From: Bremerella cremea
GTDB taxonomy: Bacteria; Planctomycetota; Planctomycetia; Pirellulales; Pirellulaceae
NCBI RefSeq assembly: GCF_003335505.1
Contig: NZ_QPEX01000017.1
Span: forward strand, 1-64,000
Length of the DNA: 64,000 bases
Direction of reading: 5' to 3'
Shown here in pieces: positions 17,696 through 28,078 of the stretch (its first letter is position 1; each line of letters opens with the position of its first letter). Both the position numbers and the translations under genes were made by a program. Under the pieces are notes generated by a model that was not told the origin of the DNA, did not search any database, and worked only from the letters and a program-made list of their open reading frames with translations.

Positions 17696-17730
17696 AAAGC
17701 CCACGATTGCCTTGGGCGATCATGGGCTTT
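17696..17730. terminator. Imperfect bidirectional hairpin between convergent genes
   Basis: AAAGCCCA-CGAT pairs with ATC-ATGGGCTTT with one mismatch. It lies between the ends of two convergent genes and has A/T-rich flanks. It may terminate both. Confidence 0.5.
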
Positions 17731-17755
17731 GTTGTTTGTCAGCAAGCAATAGGGG

Positions 17756-18244
17756 TTAGGCCATTGCGTTGACGTTGATCTTACGGGAAAGCTTCGTCAG
17801 CTTCTTGTCGGCTGATTCTTCGTCTTTCAGGTTCTGGCCAAGCAGGTCTTTGGCTTTGGTGTAGCCAAGCACTTTAGCCCAGGTGCAAAGGGTGCCGTAG
17901 GTGGCAATCTCGTAGTGCTCGACCTTTTGGGCCAGAGCGATCAGGATCGCGTCCATTACTTCGGGATCGGCCTCTTCCTTCATCATTTCGTCAGCTTCTT
18001 TAATCAAGCCGGCCATGGCTTCGCACTTCTTGGCACGCGCAGCCTTGCCGGTTTCCTCGAAGGCCTGTTCTGCTCGCTGGACGTGTTCTTTCGTTTCTTC
18101 AAGGTGTTCCTTGAATGCTTGGGCGAGGTCTTGTTTGGATGCCTTCTTAGCCATCTTGGGAAGTGCCTTGAGAAGTTGTTTCTCCGCATGATAAATGTCA
18201 CGGAGTTCGTCGTAGAATGCGTCGGCAAGGTCTTGCATTGGCAT
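17756..18244 (-). CDS. DUF892 (YciF/YciE-like) ferritin-like protein
   Basis: A 162-residue all-helical protein of the YciF/DUF892 family, a ferritin-like four-helix bundle often induced in stress. Matching stretches are [40 protein letters not shown] and [15 protein letters not shown], carrying the Glu/His residues expected for a di-metal site. AAGGAG lies 9 nt before the ATG; a second ATG two codons on is also possible. The C-terminus is Lys-rich. It stands alone. Confidence 0.93.
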   Translation of the reverse strand: MPMQDLADAFYDELRDIYHAEKQLLKALPKMAKKASKQDLAQAFKEHLEETKEHVQRAEQAFEETGKAARAKKCEAMAGLIKEADEMMKEEADPEVMDAILIALAQKVEHYEIATYGTLCTWAKVLGYTKAKDLLGQNLKDEESADKKLTKLSRKINVNAMA

Positions 18245-18439
18245 GGGGTAGTGCTCCTTTTTGATTCTGAATTGGCTTTAGCAAACCTGTTTTTGTGACA
18301 GAATCAATTGCAACCGTTATGCCAATGTCGGTTTGGCGACCGATTGGTTCATCGTTGGGGATAGGTGTGATAGCACGACGCCCAGAGCGATAGCATGGCT
18401 ACCAGTCTGTTGGTTGTTTTTTGCCAATTGCCTAGATGT

Positions 18440-21253
18440 CTAAGCCCACACGACTTCCAGCGGATACCATTGTCCCGGAGCGAGTTGGAAGTGAATGCGG
18501 TCCTTTTCGACCTCGCATTGACTAATTCGTTTTCCGTGGAAGTCGCACAGGTGAGCTTCCTGCACGCGACGGAAACAACGGAGCGAACCTTTGGCTGGTC
18601 GCCCTTCGGTTTCGAGCATCTTGGTCGTGAAACCGACAATCGCCCCGTTTTCGTTGGTACTGGTCGACAGTGAAGTAAGCATGACGTTTTTGGCATCGAG
18701 ATGGAACATCCACGAAGAAGTGCCAGCTGCTGGCAGTGGGGCCATTTCGAACGTCGGTTGGGGGTGGTAAAGGAAGTCTCGCGCTGCCGGTAAAGAATAA
18801 GGAAGGTCGAGACCAATCCCCAGGCGAAACTTACGCTGCGACTCGCCATGCGGAATCAGAATCGAATCGAGCATGTGCCCATGATTGCGAAGGTGGAATG
18901 GAATGCCACCGGTTAAAAGAGTGGTCTTGCCGTGCGAAGCTTCAATTTCAACATAGTTCGCGGCCTCGATGCGGCGTCCTGAGCATCGTGTGCGAACCCA
19001 TTGCACATCGTGATAGGTGAGGGCCGACTCATCTCCCCAGGCCAGGCGACAGCAATAATGCGAATCCCATGGCAGCGACTTAGGATCGACTTGCGGCTGA
19101 ATTTCGATGTCGATTTCAAGAACTCGCGAGTCACGCCACAAGCGATACGTTTGCTTGAAAGTGGCCATGACTTCATTTTCTTCCCCGACGAGATTACCGG
19201 AAGTATGGATCTCGCCCAAAGCGGCCGTGTTTGTGGCGGGGTCGATTTGGGTAACAATCATTTGGCTATAAATCGCGGAGGCATCTGGCCCCAAGTGTTT
19301 TTCGCCGGCTGATTGCTTCTTACCGGGCATGCGAAGCGAAAGTTGCTGGGAAAGGCGGTTGCCGCGCGTTTTGTAGTCGTAAATCGACTTGATGCCCCCG
19401 GTTGTCGGGTGAATGTGAACTTCCATGAACTCGTTGCGTAGGACGTGTCCCTCGAGCATGGTTTTCTGTTTGGAAGCCCCACCGTGGGGAGAACCGGCAA
19501 TCCAAGCATAGCCAGTTCCGGGAACTTCAATGGCAGCCAACTTACGAGTGCTATCATGGGCCGCCACGATCAACGGCTTATCACCAGCGGGTAGATCTTT
19601 CAGTTCCGGCAGGAAAATACCGCGATTGCGAACCGTGTTCAAAGTATTGAAGCTGAGATAGGCTCGTTGGGGCGATTCCTCGCTGCGTGGTAATGCCTTG
19701 ACGAGTTCTTGCTGGGCAGCTTGCACCGCCGGTTCGTTCGCGTCGGTCTTGTCCTCGCCAGGATTCGCGGGATCTTGAATCGAGCGGGAGGAAGTTGTCT
19801 CGATCGTGGGATTCGCCTGGCCAGAAATAAGCTCGGCCAGCGAGTGGAGTTTGTTTGCCACTTCTAGCTGAGCATTGAACTGCTCACGCGCAATGTGCTG
19901 GGAAATGGGGCCTGGTTGGCGGCGAACGATCGACTGTTTCAGCCAAGGGGTCCGGTAGTCTTCTGGTTTGAAGTTGCCGTGATAGGTCGCCGTATCGGTT
20001 TCCTCGAAATAATGCTCGACGGTGACAAACTCTCCTAAACAGTTGCCATAACGAGCAATCGTTTTAAGGTCTTCGTACCAGGGGGATGTAAGTTGTGGCC
20101 AGTGGGCGAACGCGAGTGTTGCAACATGCTCGCCGTCCATCGCTTCGCCCAATTTCGTAAAAAGAGAGAGAAAGGTCTCTGGCTTGGTAGCGTCTAGCGG
20201 AAATTTGGCCAGGGCATCTATGGTGGAACCGTCAATGCCTTCCCAGCGAACTTTGCCCTGATTGCTGACCGGTAGGCGACCTTCGTCCAAGGTGGCATGG
20301 ATTGCACCGACATAGCCAAGCCCGCGCAGTATTTGGGGCAGGAAAGCAGTCATACCAAAGCGTCGGCGCCCGAATACCTGCGGAGCGATGCCAAATGCAG
20401 CTTCGTAAGCGGCGTGCCCTTGGTGAAAATTTTGTAGTAGGGCTTCTGGATCTAATAGATTGAGGGGCCCCTCGACAAGTTCGCCTCCCACTAAGCCGAG
20501 CTGTTTGGCCTCACGTTTTTCGACAATGGCCTGGGCGAGCTGTGGGTGCTCACTCGCAATCTTGGTGGCTAGCAAACCAGAAACCCAGAGGTTGGTTGGT
20601 ACCGTCCCTTGGACTTCTGCTAGCAAGGCATCCCCTAAGGTCGATTCGGCAACCAGGGTGAAATCGAGCAGGCTGGCATCGACCGAGTAATATTGGTTGC
20701 GTTCTTCCATCAGGACATCGAAACAGGCTTGAAGTGCGGCCTGGGCTTCGTCCTGGTTGCCCGCCATGGCAGCTTGAGCGGCTTCGATGGTTTTGTTTTC
20801 AAAGTAAATTTCGTCCAAACTGCTGGAATATCGCATCTGGCGGGTAAGCAGTTCGACTTGAAGGTAGCAGTAGCCAAGCGCATAGAAGTCAGAAGCCATC
20901 TCGACGGCGAGCGAATTGACTTCAGGGACCGCTGCTAGCAGCTTAGCCACGATTTCCACCCGATCGGTCAGGTTTTTGACCAAGGTCGCCCCAGATTCTT
21001 TGGCTCGCTGGGTAAAACCTGCTGGTAGGTCCAATTTGCAAATCGAGGGAATTAAAAGGGCTAGGCCCTCAAGGTTCTCTGGGGGGGTGTCGGCTCGATG
21101 CCACTGCGGCTTCTTCCCAGCGGCTGCCAAAAAGGCGGGATGCCACATGGCAGTCCAGTTGGCGAGAAGGCTTTGAGCATCGTCCCCAGTGTGGTACGTG
21201 GGGAAATCTTCGAAGCTGTGACAGGGGAGAAGAATCGCGATTTCCTGAATCAT
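18440..21253 (-). CDS. GH38-like (alpha-mannosidase-related) protein, probably catalytically altered
   Basis: A 937-residue protein without a signal peptide. The C-terminal half matches the beta-sandwich of family 38 glycosidases (LRNEFMEVHIHPTTGGIKSI, YDYKTRGNRLSQQLSL). The middle (about 285-315, RRRFGMTAFLPQILRGLGY) aligns with the GH38 nucleophile motif DSFG...LPQIL, but the Asp position is Arg297. The N-terminal HxHxDxGW-type motif is at best a degenerate PCHSFED. It may be a carbohydrate-binding or otherwise repurposed enzyme. No sugar-metabolism neighbours are present. Confidence 0.75.
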   Translation of the reverse strand: MIQEIAILLPCHSFEDFPTYHTGDDAQSLLANWTAMWHPAFLAAAGKKPQWHRADTPPENLEGLALLIPSICKLDLPAGFTQRAKESGATLVKNLTDRVEIVAKLLAAVPEVNSLAVEMASDFYALGYCYLQVELLTRQMRYSSSLDEIYFENKTIEAAQAAMAGNQDEAQAALQACFDVLMEERNQYYSVDASLLDFTLVAESTLGDALLAEVQGTVPTNLWVSGLLATKIASEHPQLAQAIVEKREAKQLGLVGGELVEGPLNLLDPEALLQNFHQGHAAYEAAFGIAPQVFGRRRFGMTAFLPQILRGLGYVGAIHATLDEGRLPVSNQGKVRWEGIDGSTIDALAKFPLDATKPETFLSLFTKLGEAMDGEHVATLAFAHWPQLTSPWYEDLKTIARYGNCLGEFVTVEHYFEETDTATYHGNFKPEDYRTPWLKQSIVRRQPGPISQHIAREQFNAQLEVANKLHSLAELISGQANPTIETTSSRSIQDPANPGEDKTDANEPAVQAAQQELVKALPRSEESPQRAYLSFNTLNTVRNRGIFLPELKDLPAGDKPLIVAAHDSTRKLAAIEVPGTGYAWIAGSPHGGASKQKTMLEGHVLRNEFMEVHIHPTTGGIKSIYDYKTRGNRLSQQLSLRMPGKKQSAGEKHLGPDASAIYSQMIVTQIDPATNTAALGEIHTSGNLVGEENEVMATFKQTYRLWRDSRVLEIDIEIQPQVDPKSLPWDSHYCCRLAWGDESALTYHDVQWVRTRCSGRRIEAANYVEIEASHGKTTLLTGGIPFHLRNHGHMLDSILIPHGESQRKFRLGIGLDLPYSLPAARDFLYHPQPTFEMAPLPAAGTSSWMFHLDAKNVMLTSLSTSTNENGAIVGFTTKMLETEGRPAKGSLRCFRRVQEAHLCDFHGKRISQCEVEKDRIHFQLAPGQWYPLEVVWA

Positions 21254-21729
21254 CGTCCGGAAAGCCTAGGCAAGATGGGGAGAGGAATAGACGCAAGTAA
21301 TTATGACTTAATAGGTTATAGGGTATACTACAGAAGCGTCCGAAGGCCAGGGTTGCACTCAATAAATGTGAGACAGACTTGGAATAGACCCACACGAGGG
21401 GGCGAGTGGCAAGGTGCCGATGTCCAGAAGGTTCTCTTTAAAAGCCAAAAGAGAGGTTCTATCTTGTTGCAAGATACTGGTTTACATAAAACACCGGAAA
21501 TTGCATTTTCGTTGACATTCTAGAGAAGTTCGCACTAGAATGAAAACGTCGCCCAAGAAACAATGGAAGTTGAAAACCTTCTGGGTGAGACACCCTTCTC
21601 CTTAATTTGCTTGTCTTAACCTGCGATCTGCGGAGCGTACCTTCAGGGGTGCTGAGTTTCAGGATGTGGTCCTGGGTCGGTCAGCCAAGGTGCGATACGA
21701 GTCGCTTATGATCGCCGTGAGGAATAGAG
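21254..21729. other. Promoter-bearing gap upstream of pilM
   Basis: About 475 bases between the divergent GH38-like gene and pilM. It holds one strong sigma70-like promoter (separate entry) and a roughly 185-nt leader. The leader contains a small GGGTG-AGA-CACCC hairpin near 21583-21595. No ORF with a ribosome site is evident. Confidence 0.5.
21512..21541 (+). promoter_or_regulatory. Sigma70-like promoter for the pilM operon
   Basis: A perfect TTGACA -35 box is separated by 18 nt from TAGAAT, a 5-of-6 match to the -10 consensus. It points toward pilM and is the best promoter match seen in the window. Confidence 0.6.
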
Positions 21730-24066
21730 ATGGCTGTTGGTAAAGCCGTATGGGGCATCGACATCGGTCAAAGTGCTGTGAAAGCATTGAAATGCCGTAT
21801 GCACGAAGACGGATTCTGGATGGTAGCCGAGGCGTTCGACTACATCGAATACCCGAGCCCCTTGAATCAGGCTGGTGCCGGTTCGGAAGGGCTCGTTAAA
21901 GACGCGTTGCGTGAGTTTCTGTCTCGCAACGATATCCGTAACGATACCGTCAGTATTTCCGTGCCTGGTCAGGCTGGGTTGGCTCGATTCTTCAAAGCTC
22001 CGCCAGTCGAAGCGAAGCGAATCGCCGACATCGTGAAATACGAAGCGAAGCAACAGATCCCGTTTCCGTTGGAAGATGTGATCTGGGACTATCAGCCCAT
22101 GCCAGGGGCACACGAGGAAGAAGGGATCTCGCTAGAGACCGAAATCGGTATCTTTGCGATGAAGCGAGACCAGATTTTCCGCTCGCTGCAGCCTTACCTA
22201 GATACCGGTATCGATGTCGATTTTGTCCAGCTCTCGCCGATCTGCTTGTACAACTTCGTTTCCAACGACCAGCTAACGGTCAACCCGCTTAAAGAAACGT
22301 ACGATCCGGCCAATCAGCCGGAATCGTATGTCGTTGTCTCGATGGGGACCGAAACAACGGACTTGGTGATTACCAATGGTTTCCGTGTATGGCAGCGTAG
22401 CTTGCCCATTGGTGGTAATCACTTCACCAAACAGTTAACCAAAGAGTTGAAGCTGACCTTCGCCAAAGCAGAACATCTCAAGCGACACGCTTCCGAAGCG
22501 GAAAACGCGAAGTTGGTTTTCCAAGCGATGCGGCCAGTGTTTAACGACTTGGTTACCGAAATTCAGCGTTCGATCGGGTTCTTCCAGACTTTGGACCGCA
22601 AGGCCAAGATCTCACGAATTATCCCGATTGGTAACGGCATGAAGTTGCCTGGGTTGATTCCCTATTTGGGGAAGAATCTTGGTTACGACGTTGTCGAACT
22701 CGAGGGCTATCAAAAGCTAACGGGAACGGATGTCACCGCTTCGCCAACGTTCCGCGAAAACATGCTGTCCTTCGCGACCTGCTACGGTTTGTGCTTGCAA
22801 GGTTTGCAGAAGTCGGCCTTGCGAACCAATTTGCTGCCCCAAGAGATTCTCGTCGACCGTTTAGTTCGGCAGAAAAAGCCTTGGGCAGTCGCAGCCGTCG
22901 CGGCTTTGCTGGCTGCCTGTGCATTGAATTTTGGGTTCCATTGGCGTGCCTACAGCGCAGCGCATATCCCTGAGTTCGATCAAGGCTTAAGCGCAATTAG
23001 CACGGTGCAAAGCAGAAGCTCAGGGTTCACGTCGACCGATACGACCTTGTTGAGCGAGAAAGAAAATCTCGAAATGATCGGTCGGTATGTTGTCGGCAAC
23101 GAAGAAAACCGCCGACTCTGGCCCGAGTTAATGAAGGCAATTACGACTGCCCTGCCGGTAGATCCCGATGTGCCACCAGGCCAGGTTTCGCAGAAGCCGT
23201 TGGATCAGCGGCCAGATTTAGAAATTTCCAGCATCGAATCACAATACTTCCCCGATTTATCGCTGTGGTATTCCGACGCGGTTAAGCAGAAGTACGCCGC
23301 GACCCTGGAAAATCGCAAAGCCATTTTGCGACGTGAAAGTGAAGGGGAAGAAGCGTCGCCTCCCATCGACGAAGAAATCGCTGCGGAAGAAACCGAGACG
23401 GTTGAGAAGACAAAGCCCGTTGCCGAAGGGGACGGGGCAGCCCCCACGATCGATCCTGAAGACGCTCAGCTAACGGCGGCAGAAGCCGAGGCGAATGTCG
23501 AGCTGGATGAATCAGAAGTTGAGCCTGAGGATGAATTGGCGGGCCCCACTGCGGAAGAAAGTGGCTGGATCATCGAATTGACTGGCCGTCACTTGCACAA
23601 CAGTAAAAGTGCTCGTGAGAACGCTGGGGCTCAGTACGTGCGAAATACGTTGATCGATCAACTCGATCGCGGGTTCGTGGAATTGATTAACGACAAAAAC
23701 GAGCCGGAACTGGTATCGATGAAGGAATTGGGGATTTCTCACCCCATCATCGCTATCGATAAGGTGCCAGAGGAAACGGATTGGCCCAATCCCGACTATG
23801 AACCGCCAGCCGGTGGGATTGGTGGCGCCGAAGGTTACGACATGTATGGCGGTGGCGGTGCCATGCAAAACCCGATGGATCCTGACGCCGAGCCTCCGGC
23901 TCCGCCCACCATCCGGGTGAAAGTGTACTATTTCAAGGTTCAATTCTGCTGGCGAGAGACGCCTCTCTCGAAGCGTTTAGAGGCTCGCCGGGCTGCGGAA
24001 CAAGCAGCAGCCGATGAAGCTGAAGCCAATGCTCCTCTTACCGATGATGTGGAAACGGAGAACTAA
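21730..24066 (+). CDS. pilM: PilM-like actin-fold ATPase with PilN-like membrane extension
   Basis: A 778-residue protein. Residues 1-385 form a PilM/FtsA-like actin fold (GIDIGQSAVKALK, FKAPPVEAKRIADIVKYEAK, VSMGTETTDLVITNG, IPIGNGMKLPGLIPYLG). PilM is the cytoplasmic ATP-binding ring of type IV pilus platforms. A single transmembrane helix follows (WAVAAVAALLAACALNFGF). The last about 360 residues are acidic and would lie in the periplasm. Classical PilM is about 350 residues, and the membrane part is on the separate PilN, so this looks like a natural fusion. GAGGAA precedes the ATG. The next gene starts 3 nt after the stop. Confidence 0.92.
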   Translation: MAVGKAVWGIDIGQSAVKALKCRMHEDGFWMVAEAFDYIEYPSPLNQAGAGSEGLVKDALREFLSRNDIRNDTVSISVPGQAGLARFFKAPPVEAKRIADIVKYEAKQQIPFPLEDVIWDYQPMPGAHEEEGISLETEIGIFAMKRDQIFRSLQPYLDTGIDVDFVQLSPICLYNFVSNDQLTVNPLKETYDPANQPESYVVVSMGTETTDLVITNGFRVWQRSLPIGGNHFTKQLTKELKLTFAKAEHLKRHASEAENAKLVFQAMRPVFNDLVTEIQRSIGFFQTLDRKAKISRIIPIGNGMKLPGLIPYLGKNLGYDVVELEGYQKLTGTDVTASPTFRENMLSFATCYGLCLQGLQKSALRTNLLPQEILVDRLVRQKKPWAVAAVAALLAACALNFGFHWRAYSAAHIPEFDQGLSAISTVQSRSSGFTSTDTTLLSEKENLEMIGRYVVGNEENRRLWPELMKAITTALPVDPDVPPGQVSQKPLDQRPDLEISSIESQYFPDLSLWYSDAVKQKYAATLENRKAILRRESEGEEASPPIDEEIAAEETETVEKTKPVAEGDGAAPTIDPEDAQLTAAEAEANVELDESEVEPEDELAGPTAEESGWIIELTGRHLHNSKSARENAGAQYVRNTLIDQLDRGFVELINDKNEPELVSMKELGISHPIIAIDKVPEETDWPNPDYEPPAGGIGGAEGYDMYGGGGAMQNPMDPDAEPPAPPTIRVKVYYFKVQFCWRETPLSKRLEARRAAEQAAADEAEANAPLTDDVETEN

Positions 24067-24069
24067 CCC

Positions 24070-25743
24070 ATGGATCAGTTGAAGCCCATTTTTGCTGGAC
24101 TGAAGAAGTATTACTTCTGGGTTTGTGCTGGCATCATCACGCTTGTCGCAATCGGTGGGTGGTATATGGCCACATCCGGAGTCGATAAGCAAACCGAGGC
24201 CAAGGTTCAGGAAATCAAGAGCAGCTTAAATACTGCGAGTACGATTGCCTCTACCCAGAATCATCCCAACGCTGCTTACGAAACTGGGATGAAGCAGTGG
24301 CTAACGAAGTACCGTGAAGATATTGAACAAGCCTGGAAAGAGAAATGGAATGCTCAGCGAAAGTTGCTGAAGTGGCCTGCGGAATTAGGAAAAGGCTTTG
24401 AAGACGAGGTCAATGGGATTCTGCTGGACCCGACCACAGGAGGCCGGCGTCCGATCGAGGCTTTAACCGAGGAAGACATGAAAGAACTCCGCGTGCGCAC
24501 TCGCGAGCTCTATCGTGACTACATCAAAGAAGAACTCCCTAAACTTGCCGATATCATTGGAGCCCACTGGCAGCCAACCGGTGGTGCCGGAGGTGGTGGT
24601 GGAGGAGGGTACGGACTCGGTGGCGATTCGTTCGGCGGAGAAGATTCTTTCGGTGGCTTTGCAGCTACCGGTGGAACAAATAGTGAATACGGCGGACCAG
24701 GTGGCGGCGGGGCCAACCCGAACGAACCACCTAAGAAGGCTCCATTGGTGATCTGGAGTTCCACAAATCAAGGCGCGATTCAAGCCAAAAGCTTCGATTG
24801 GTCGGGAGCGGCCAGCAAAAACACGCCGACGACCAAGGAAGTTCTTTATGCCCAGGAAAACCTATGGGTGCTAGAGAACTTAATGAGAATCATCAAGAAG
24901 ACCAACGGAGACATCTCTAGTCCCCATCAAGCGACCATTAAGCAGATCATTTCGATTGAATTCGGCCGTGATGTCATGCCAATTCGTTCTCGTGTTTCGG
25001 TGCCACGTTTGGCGACCGGTATGGGAGAAGGTGGTGAGTACGGCAGTGGTGGCGAAGGTGGCTATATGGAAGATTCTTCCATGATGGATGCCGGAGGCTA
25101 TGGTGGCGAGGATCCATCGATGATGATGGACGGTGGCTACGGCGGTGAAGGGGGCATGATGGGTGAAGGTGGTGCCACGATGGCTACCCCTGGTGAATAT
25201 CGGTATGTCGATAAGGACTATAAAAAACTAACCCTGGAAGAAGTTCAGGCAGCCTCGACAGCTCCCACTTCCGAAAATTACTATCTGACGGTCGCCAAGC
25301 GGTTGCCGATTCGGATGCGGCTAGTTATGGATCAGCGCGAGATCGATAAGCTACTGGTCGAATGTGGCAATGCCGACATGATGGTGGAAGTCCGTCAAGT
25401 TCGTGTCAATGCAACCGATTCCAACAACGGCGGTGCTGGCGGCTACGGTGGCGGTGGTGGTGGTTATGAAGGTGGCGGCGGCATGTCCGGAGTTGGAGGC
25501 GGTTACGCAGATGATTTTGGTGGCGGCATGGCCGGTGGCGGTATGAGCGGTGAGTCCGGACCAGGTGGGGCAAATAACGAGCAAAACGAAAAGCTGTTTG
25601 AAGTGCCTGTCGAAATCTACGGAATCATTTACATCTACAACCCAGTCAACAAGGCATTGTTGTGGCCCGATGGAGCTCAGACAGCAGATGAAGAAGCTGT
25701 CACGGAATCGGCTAGTTTGATGCCGCCGGCTGATCGGCGTTAG
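24070..25743 (+). CDS. Glycine-rich single-pass membrane protein of the pil-like locus
   Basis: A 557-residue protein with a short cytoplasmic N-terminus, a helix at about 16-34 (WVCAGIITLVAIGGWYMAT), a coiled periplasmic segment to about 160, and three Gly/Tyr/Met-rich linkers (around 165-215, 315-375 and 455-505). These alternate with folded alpha/beta stretches such as YYLTVAKRLPIRMRLVMDQR and LFEVPVEIYGIIYIYNP. Position and topology suggest a PilO-like connector. It resembles the envelope proteins between PilM and the secretin in the Akkermansia Amuc_1098-1101 locus in arrangement only. It is translationally coupled to pilM. Confidence 0.85.
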   Translation: MDQLKPIFAGLKKYYFWVCAGIITLVAIGGWYMATSGVDKQTEAKVQEIKSSLNTASTIASTQNHPNAAYETGMKQWLTKYREDIEQAWKEKWNAQRKLLKWPAELGKGFEDEVNGILLDPTTGGRRPIEALTEEDMKELRVRTRELYRDYIKEELPKLADIIGAHWQPTGGAGGGGGGGYGLGGDSFGGEDSFGGFAATGGTNSEYGGPGGGGANPNEPPKKAPLVIWSSTNQGAIQAKSFDWSGAASKNTPTTKEVLYAQENLWVLENLMRIIKKTNGDISSPHQATIKQIISIEFGRDVMPIRSRVSVPRLATGMGEGGEYGSGGEGGYMEDSSMMDAGGYGGEDPSMMMDGGYGGEGGMMGEGGATMATPGEYRYVDKDYKKLTLEEVQAASTAPTSENYYLTVAKRLPIRMRLVMDQREIDKLLVECGNADMMVEVRQVRVNATDSNNGGAGGYGGGGGGYEGGGGMSGVGGGYADDFGGGMAGGGMSGESGPGGANNEQNEKLFEVPVEIYGIIYIYNPVNKALLWPDGAQTADEEAVTESASLMPPADRR

Positions 25744-25806
25744 TCGCAACTTTTCCCTCATCACAGATCGCAAGGGCATATAACGGAATAATAAGGACAA
25801 TCCACC

Positions 25807-28038
25807 ATGAAAAAGCTGGATCTACAAGACCGCGGAATCAAAACCAAATTGATTCTGCATGTCGAGAAACTGGTTTTCGGATTAGCGATCGCCCTGGTTG
25901 CCGTATTCATTTACTTGGGGACGCAACGGGAAACGATTCAGACGGATCCCCAGAAACTCAAGGATGAAGCTAAACGGGCCGGCGAACAGATTGAAAAATC
26001 TACCTGGACCGAGGTGGAAAGCGAACGCTGGGTTGCGCCGGAATACCAGACTGCTGCAGCTCGCGCTAGTAAGCCAATTCCGCTCAACCCTTACGAAACC
26101 CCTTCAACCTTGAATGTGCGTTACAAGGAAAGCGTCGAGCAACGTGCCGATCCTGATTTGTTGACGGTTACCGATATTCAGCTTCGGGCGGGGTATGCAC
26201 CTATTTCTTACCTCAGCACGCAGCGCGGCATGGCCAACGGTGGCTATGGTGCCGAAGGAGGAATGCCTGGCGGAGGCTACGACGGTGGTTATCCCATGGG
26301 CGGTTATCCCATGGGTGGCTACGGTGGTGGCTACGATATGTACGGTGGCGAGATGGGACAAGCAGACCCCGACGCCCCGCCAACGCTAACTCCCGAACAG
26401 CAGCAAGCATTTGGCCCAGCCAAAGCAAGCACCGGAAGCAAAATCGAAGGAAAGTACTTCATCTCGGTTTTGGCTTTGGTGCCGCTGAAAAAACAGCTTG
26501 ATCTATACAACGCAGCGTTCAAGGATCGTGCTAACTACATCGAAGCACGCGACTACCCTCGCTACGTCTATTTCTCGGTTGAACGACGCGAACAAGCCGC
26601 TGACGGCGCTTGGAGTGAATGGGATAGTCCCATCAAAGTTAGCCAAGAGCGTCTTATCGCTCAAACCCGTTGGGCCTTTCCTACCGACGAAGTGGTGCCA
26701 CCGGAATACGTAGACCCCGTGCTCACTTTCCCTATTCCGCCGATCCTCTTGTTTGATCCATCTGAGTGGGCGCGGCACCCAGAGATCCCGAAGTTTGAGC
26801 CCAAAGATATGTATGGAATGGGCCAGGAAACCGAGATGATGGCCGAGGAAATGGATCCATTGATGGGTCAGGAAATCGGCGATAATCCTGGTGACGTTCC
26901 GTTCTCGGGCGGCAATATGATGGAAGGGGGATACGGCGCGCCGTATGGCAGGGGAGGCCAAGGTGGCTATCCAGGTCAGCAAGGGCAAATGATCAATGGC
27001 CGGCTGGTGATCACTCCGCCTGAGGGAATGATTCCTAAGCCTTCCGGTGCCGGAGGTATGTCTGGTGGCGGTGGCGGCTACGAAGGTGGCGGCTATCCTG
27101 GTAGTGGCGGGGGGGCTTATGGCAACTCGATGTTCGATGCGGAAAACAAGATGTTCCGTTTCTTCGATACATCCGTGAAGCCCAATAAAACCTATCAGTA
27201 CCGTATTCAGCTATGGTTGGAAGATCCCAACATGCCTGAACAGATTCAACAGATTCCGCCTGCCCGGGCGTTGGAAGGCAGCGTGCTCGCTCGTGTTCAG
27301 GAAGAGCGAAACAAGGTTTCCAAGGCAATGAACATGAATCGTGGTGGTGCCGGTGGCTATGAAGGAAACATGAGCGGTGGCAATCAACGGGCTAAACATA
27401 CCTATTGGAGAAAAACCGAATTTAGTGAGGCAAGCCCCGCGATTCGAGTGCCTTCCAGTGCGGATGTGTTGGCTGGTTCCATCGACGCAGGGCGGACGAT
27501 TACCAGTCGTAAAGAACCAGGCCGTGTCTTAAGTAACGCCAAGCCTACTGCCAAGGTGTTAGCCATGAAGTGGGATCCAACAGAAGACGTCAAAGCCGTC
27601 GTTACGAAGGAAATCAAGAGCGTCACACGTGGTTCCGCTGTGGAATACAAGGGGGATCTCTGGGTTCTCGATCCGGCCACCTATCAGTTCAAGAAGCCTT
27701 GGCCGGTAGATACCGAAGAAAAGAATCCTGAGTATGTCCTCAAGACTGGTTACACCGTTCTCGATATTCGCGGCGGCCAAGATACCTTTGGTCGATTCGC
27801 AAACGAGAAGAACGAAAGGCTCACCGTTCCCGGCGAGATCCTAGTGATGGACGATGCTGGTAACATTCACATCAAATCCGAATTGGACGAGGAAAAGAAG
27901 TTTGCCAAGTTCAACTTCGAGAAACCTGAAGTGAAGAGGAAGAGCAGCAGCAATATGGATGAATACGACATGGGAGGCGGCTACGAAGACTACGGTTCCG
28001 GTCGTGGTAGTGGCCGACGAGGCCGTGGTGGATCCTAG
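25807..28038 (+). CDS. Second glycine-rich membrane protein of the pil-like locus
   Basis: A 743-residue protein with one N-terminal helix (LVFGLAIALVAVFIYLG at about 22-40) and a large periplasmic part. Gly/Tyr/Met-rich linkers near 140-180 and 370-445 separate domains. Other stretches look like beta-rich folds (FDTSVKPNKTYQYRIQLWLE, RFANEKNERLTVPGEILVMD). The C-terminus is basic and Gly/Arg-rich. AAGGA precedes the ATG. It closes the pilM operon and is followed by a strong terminator. By position it may link the platform to the secretin, as PilP does (inference). Confidence 0.85.
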   Translation: MKKLDLQDRGIKTKLILHVEKLVFGLAIALVAVFIYLGTQRETIQTDPQKLKDEAKRAGEQIEKSTWTEVESERWVAPEYQTAAARASKPIPLNPYETPSTLNVRYKESVEQRADPDLLTVTDIQLRAGYAPISYLSTQRGMANGGYGAEGGMPGGGYDGGYPMGGYPMGGYGGGYDMYGGEMGQADPDAPPTLTPEQQQAFGPAKASTGSKIEGKYFISVLALVPLKKQLDLYNAAFKDRANYIEARDYPRYVYFSVERREQAADGAWSEWDSPIKVSQERLIAQTRWAFPTDEVVPPEYVDPVLTFPIPPILLFDPSEWARHPEIPKFEPKDMYGMGQETEMMAEEMDPLMGQEIGDNPGDVPFSGGNMMEGGYGAPYGRGGQGGYPGQQGQMINGRLVITPPEGMIPKPSGAGGMSGGGGGYEGGGYPGSGGGAYGNSMFDAENKMFRFFDTSVKPNKTYQYRIQLWLEDPNMPEQIQQIPPARALEGSVLARVQEERNKVSKAMNMNRGGAGGYEGNMSGGNQRAKHTYWRKTEFSEASPAIRVPSSADVLAGSIDAGRTITSRKEPGRVLSNAKPTAKVLAMKWDPTEDVKAVVTKEIKSVTRGSAVEYKGDLWVLDPATYQFKKPWPVDTEEKNPEYVLKTGYTVLDIRGGQDTFGRFANEKNERLTVPGEILVMDDAGNIHIKSELDEEKKFAKFNFEKPEVKRKSSSNMDEYDMGGGYEDYGSGRGSGRRGRGGS

Positions 28039-28078
28039 CTTCCGCTACTTCGCTAATCGATTTGCCAAAGCAAAATTA

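Noticed and set aside
24590..25560. Glycine-codon-rich tracts that look like DNA tandem repeats
   Set aside because: They vary at codon third positions and keep the frame, so they are Gly-rich protein linkers and not a DNA repeat element.
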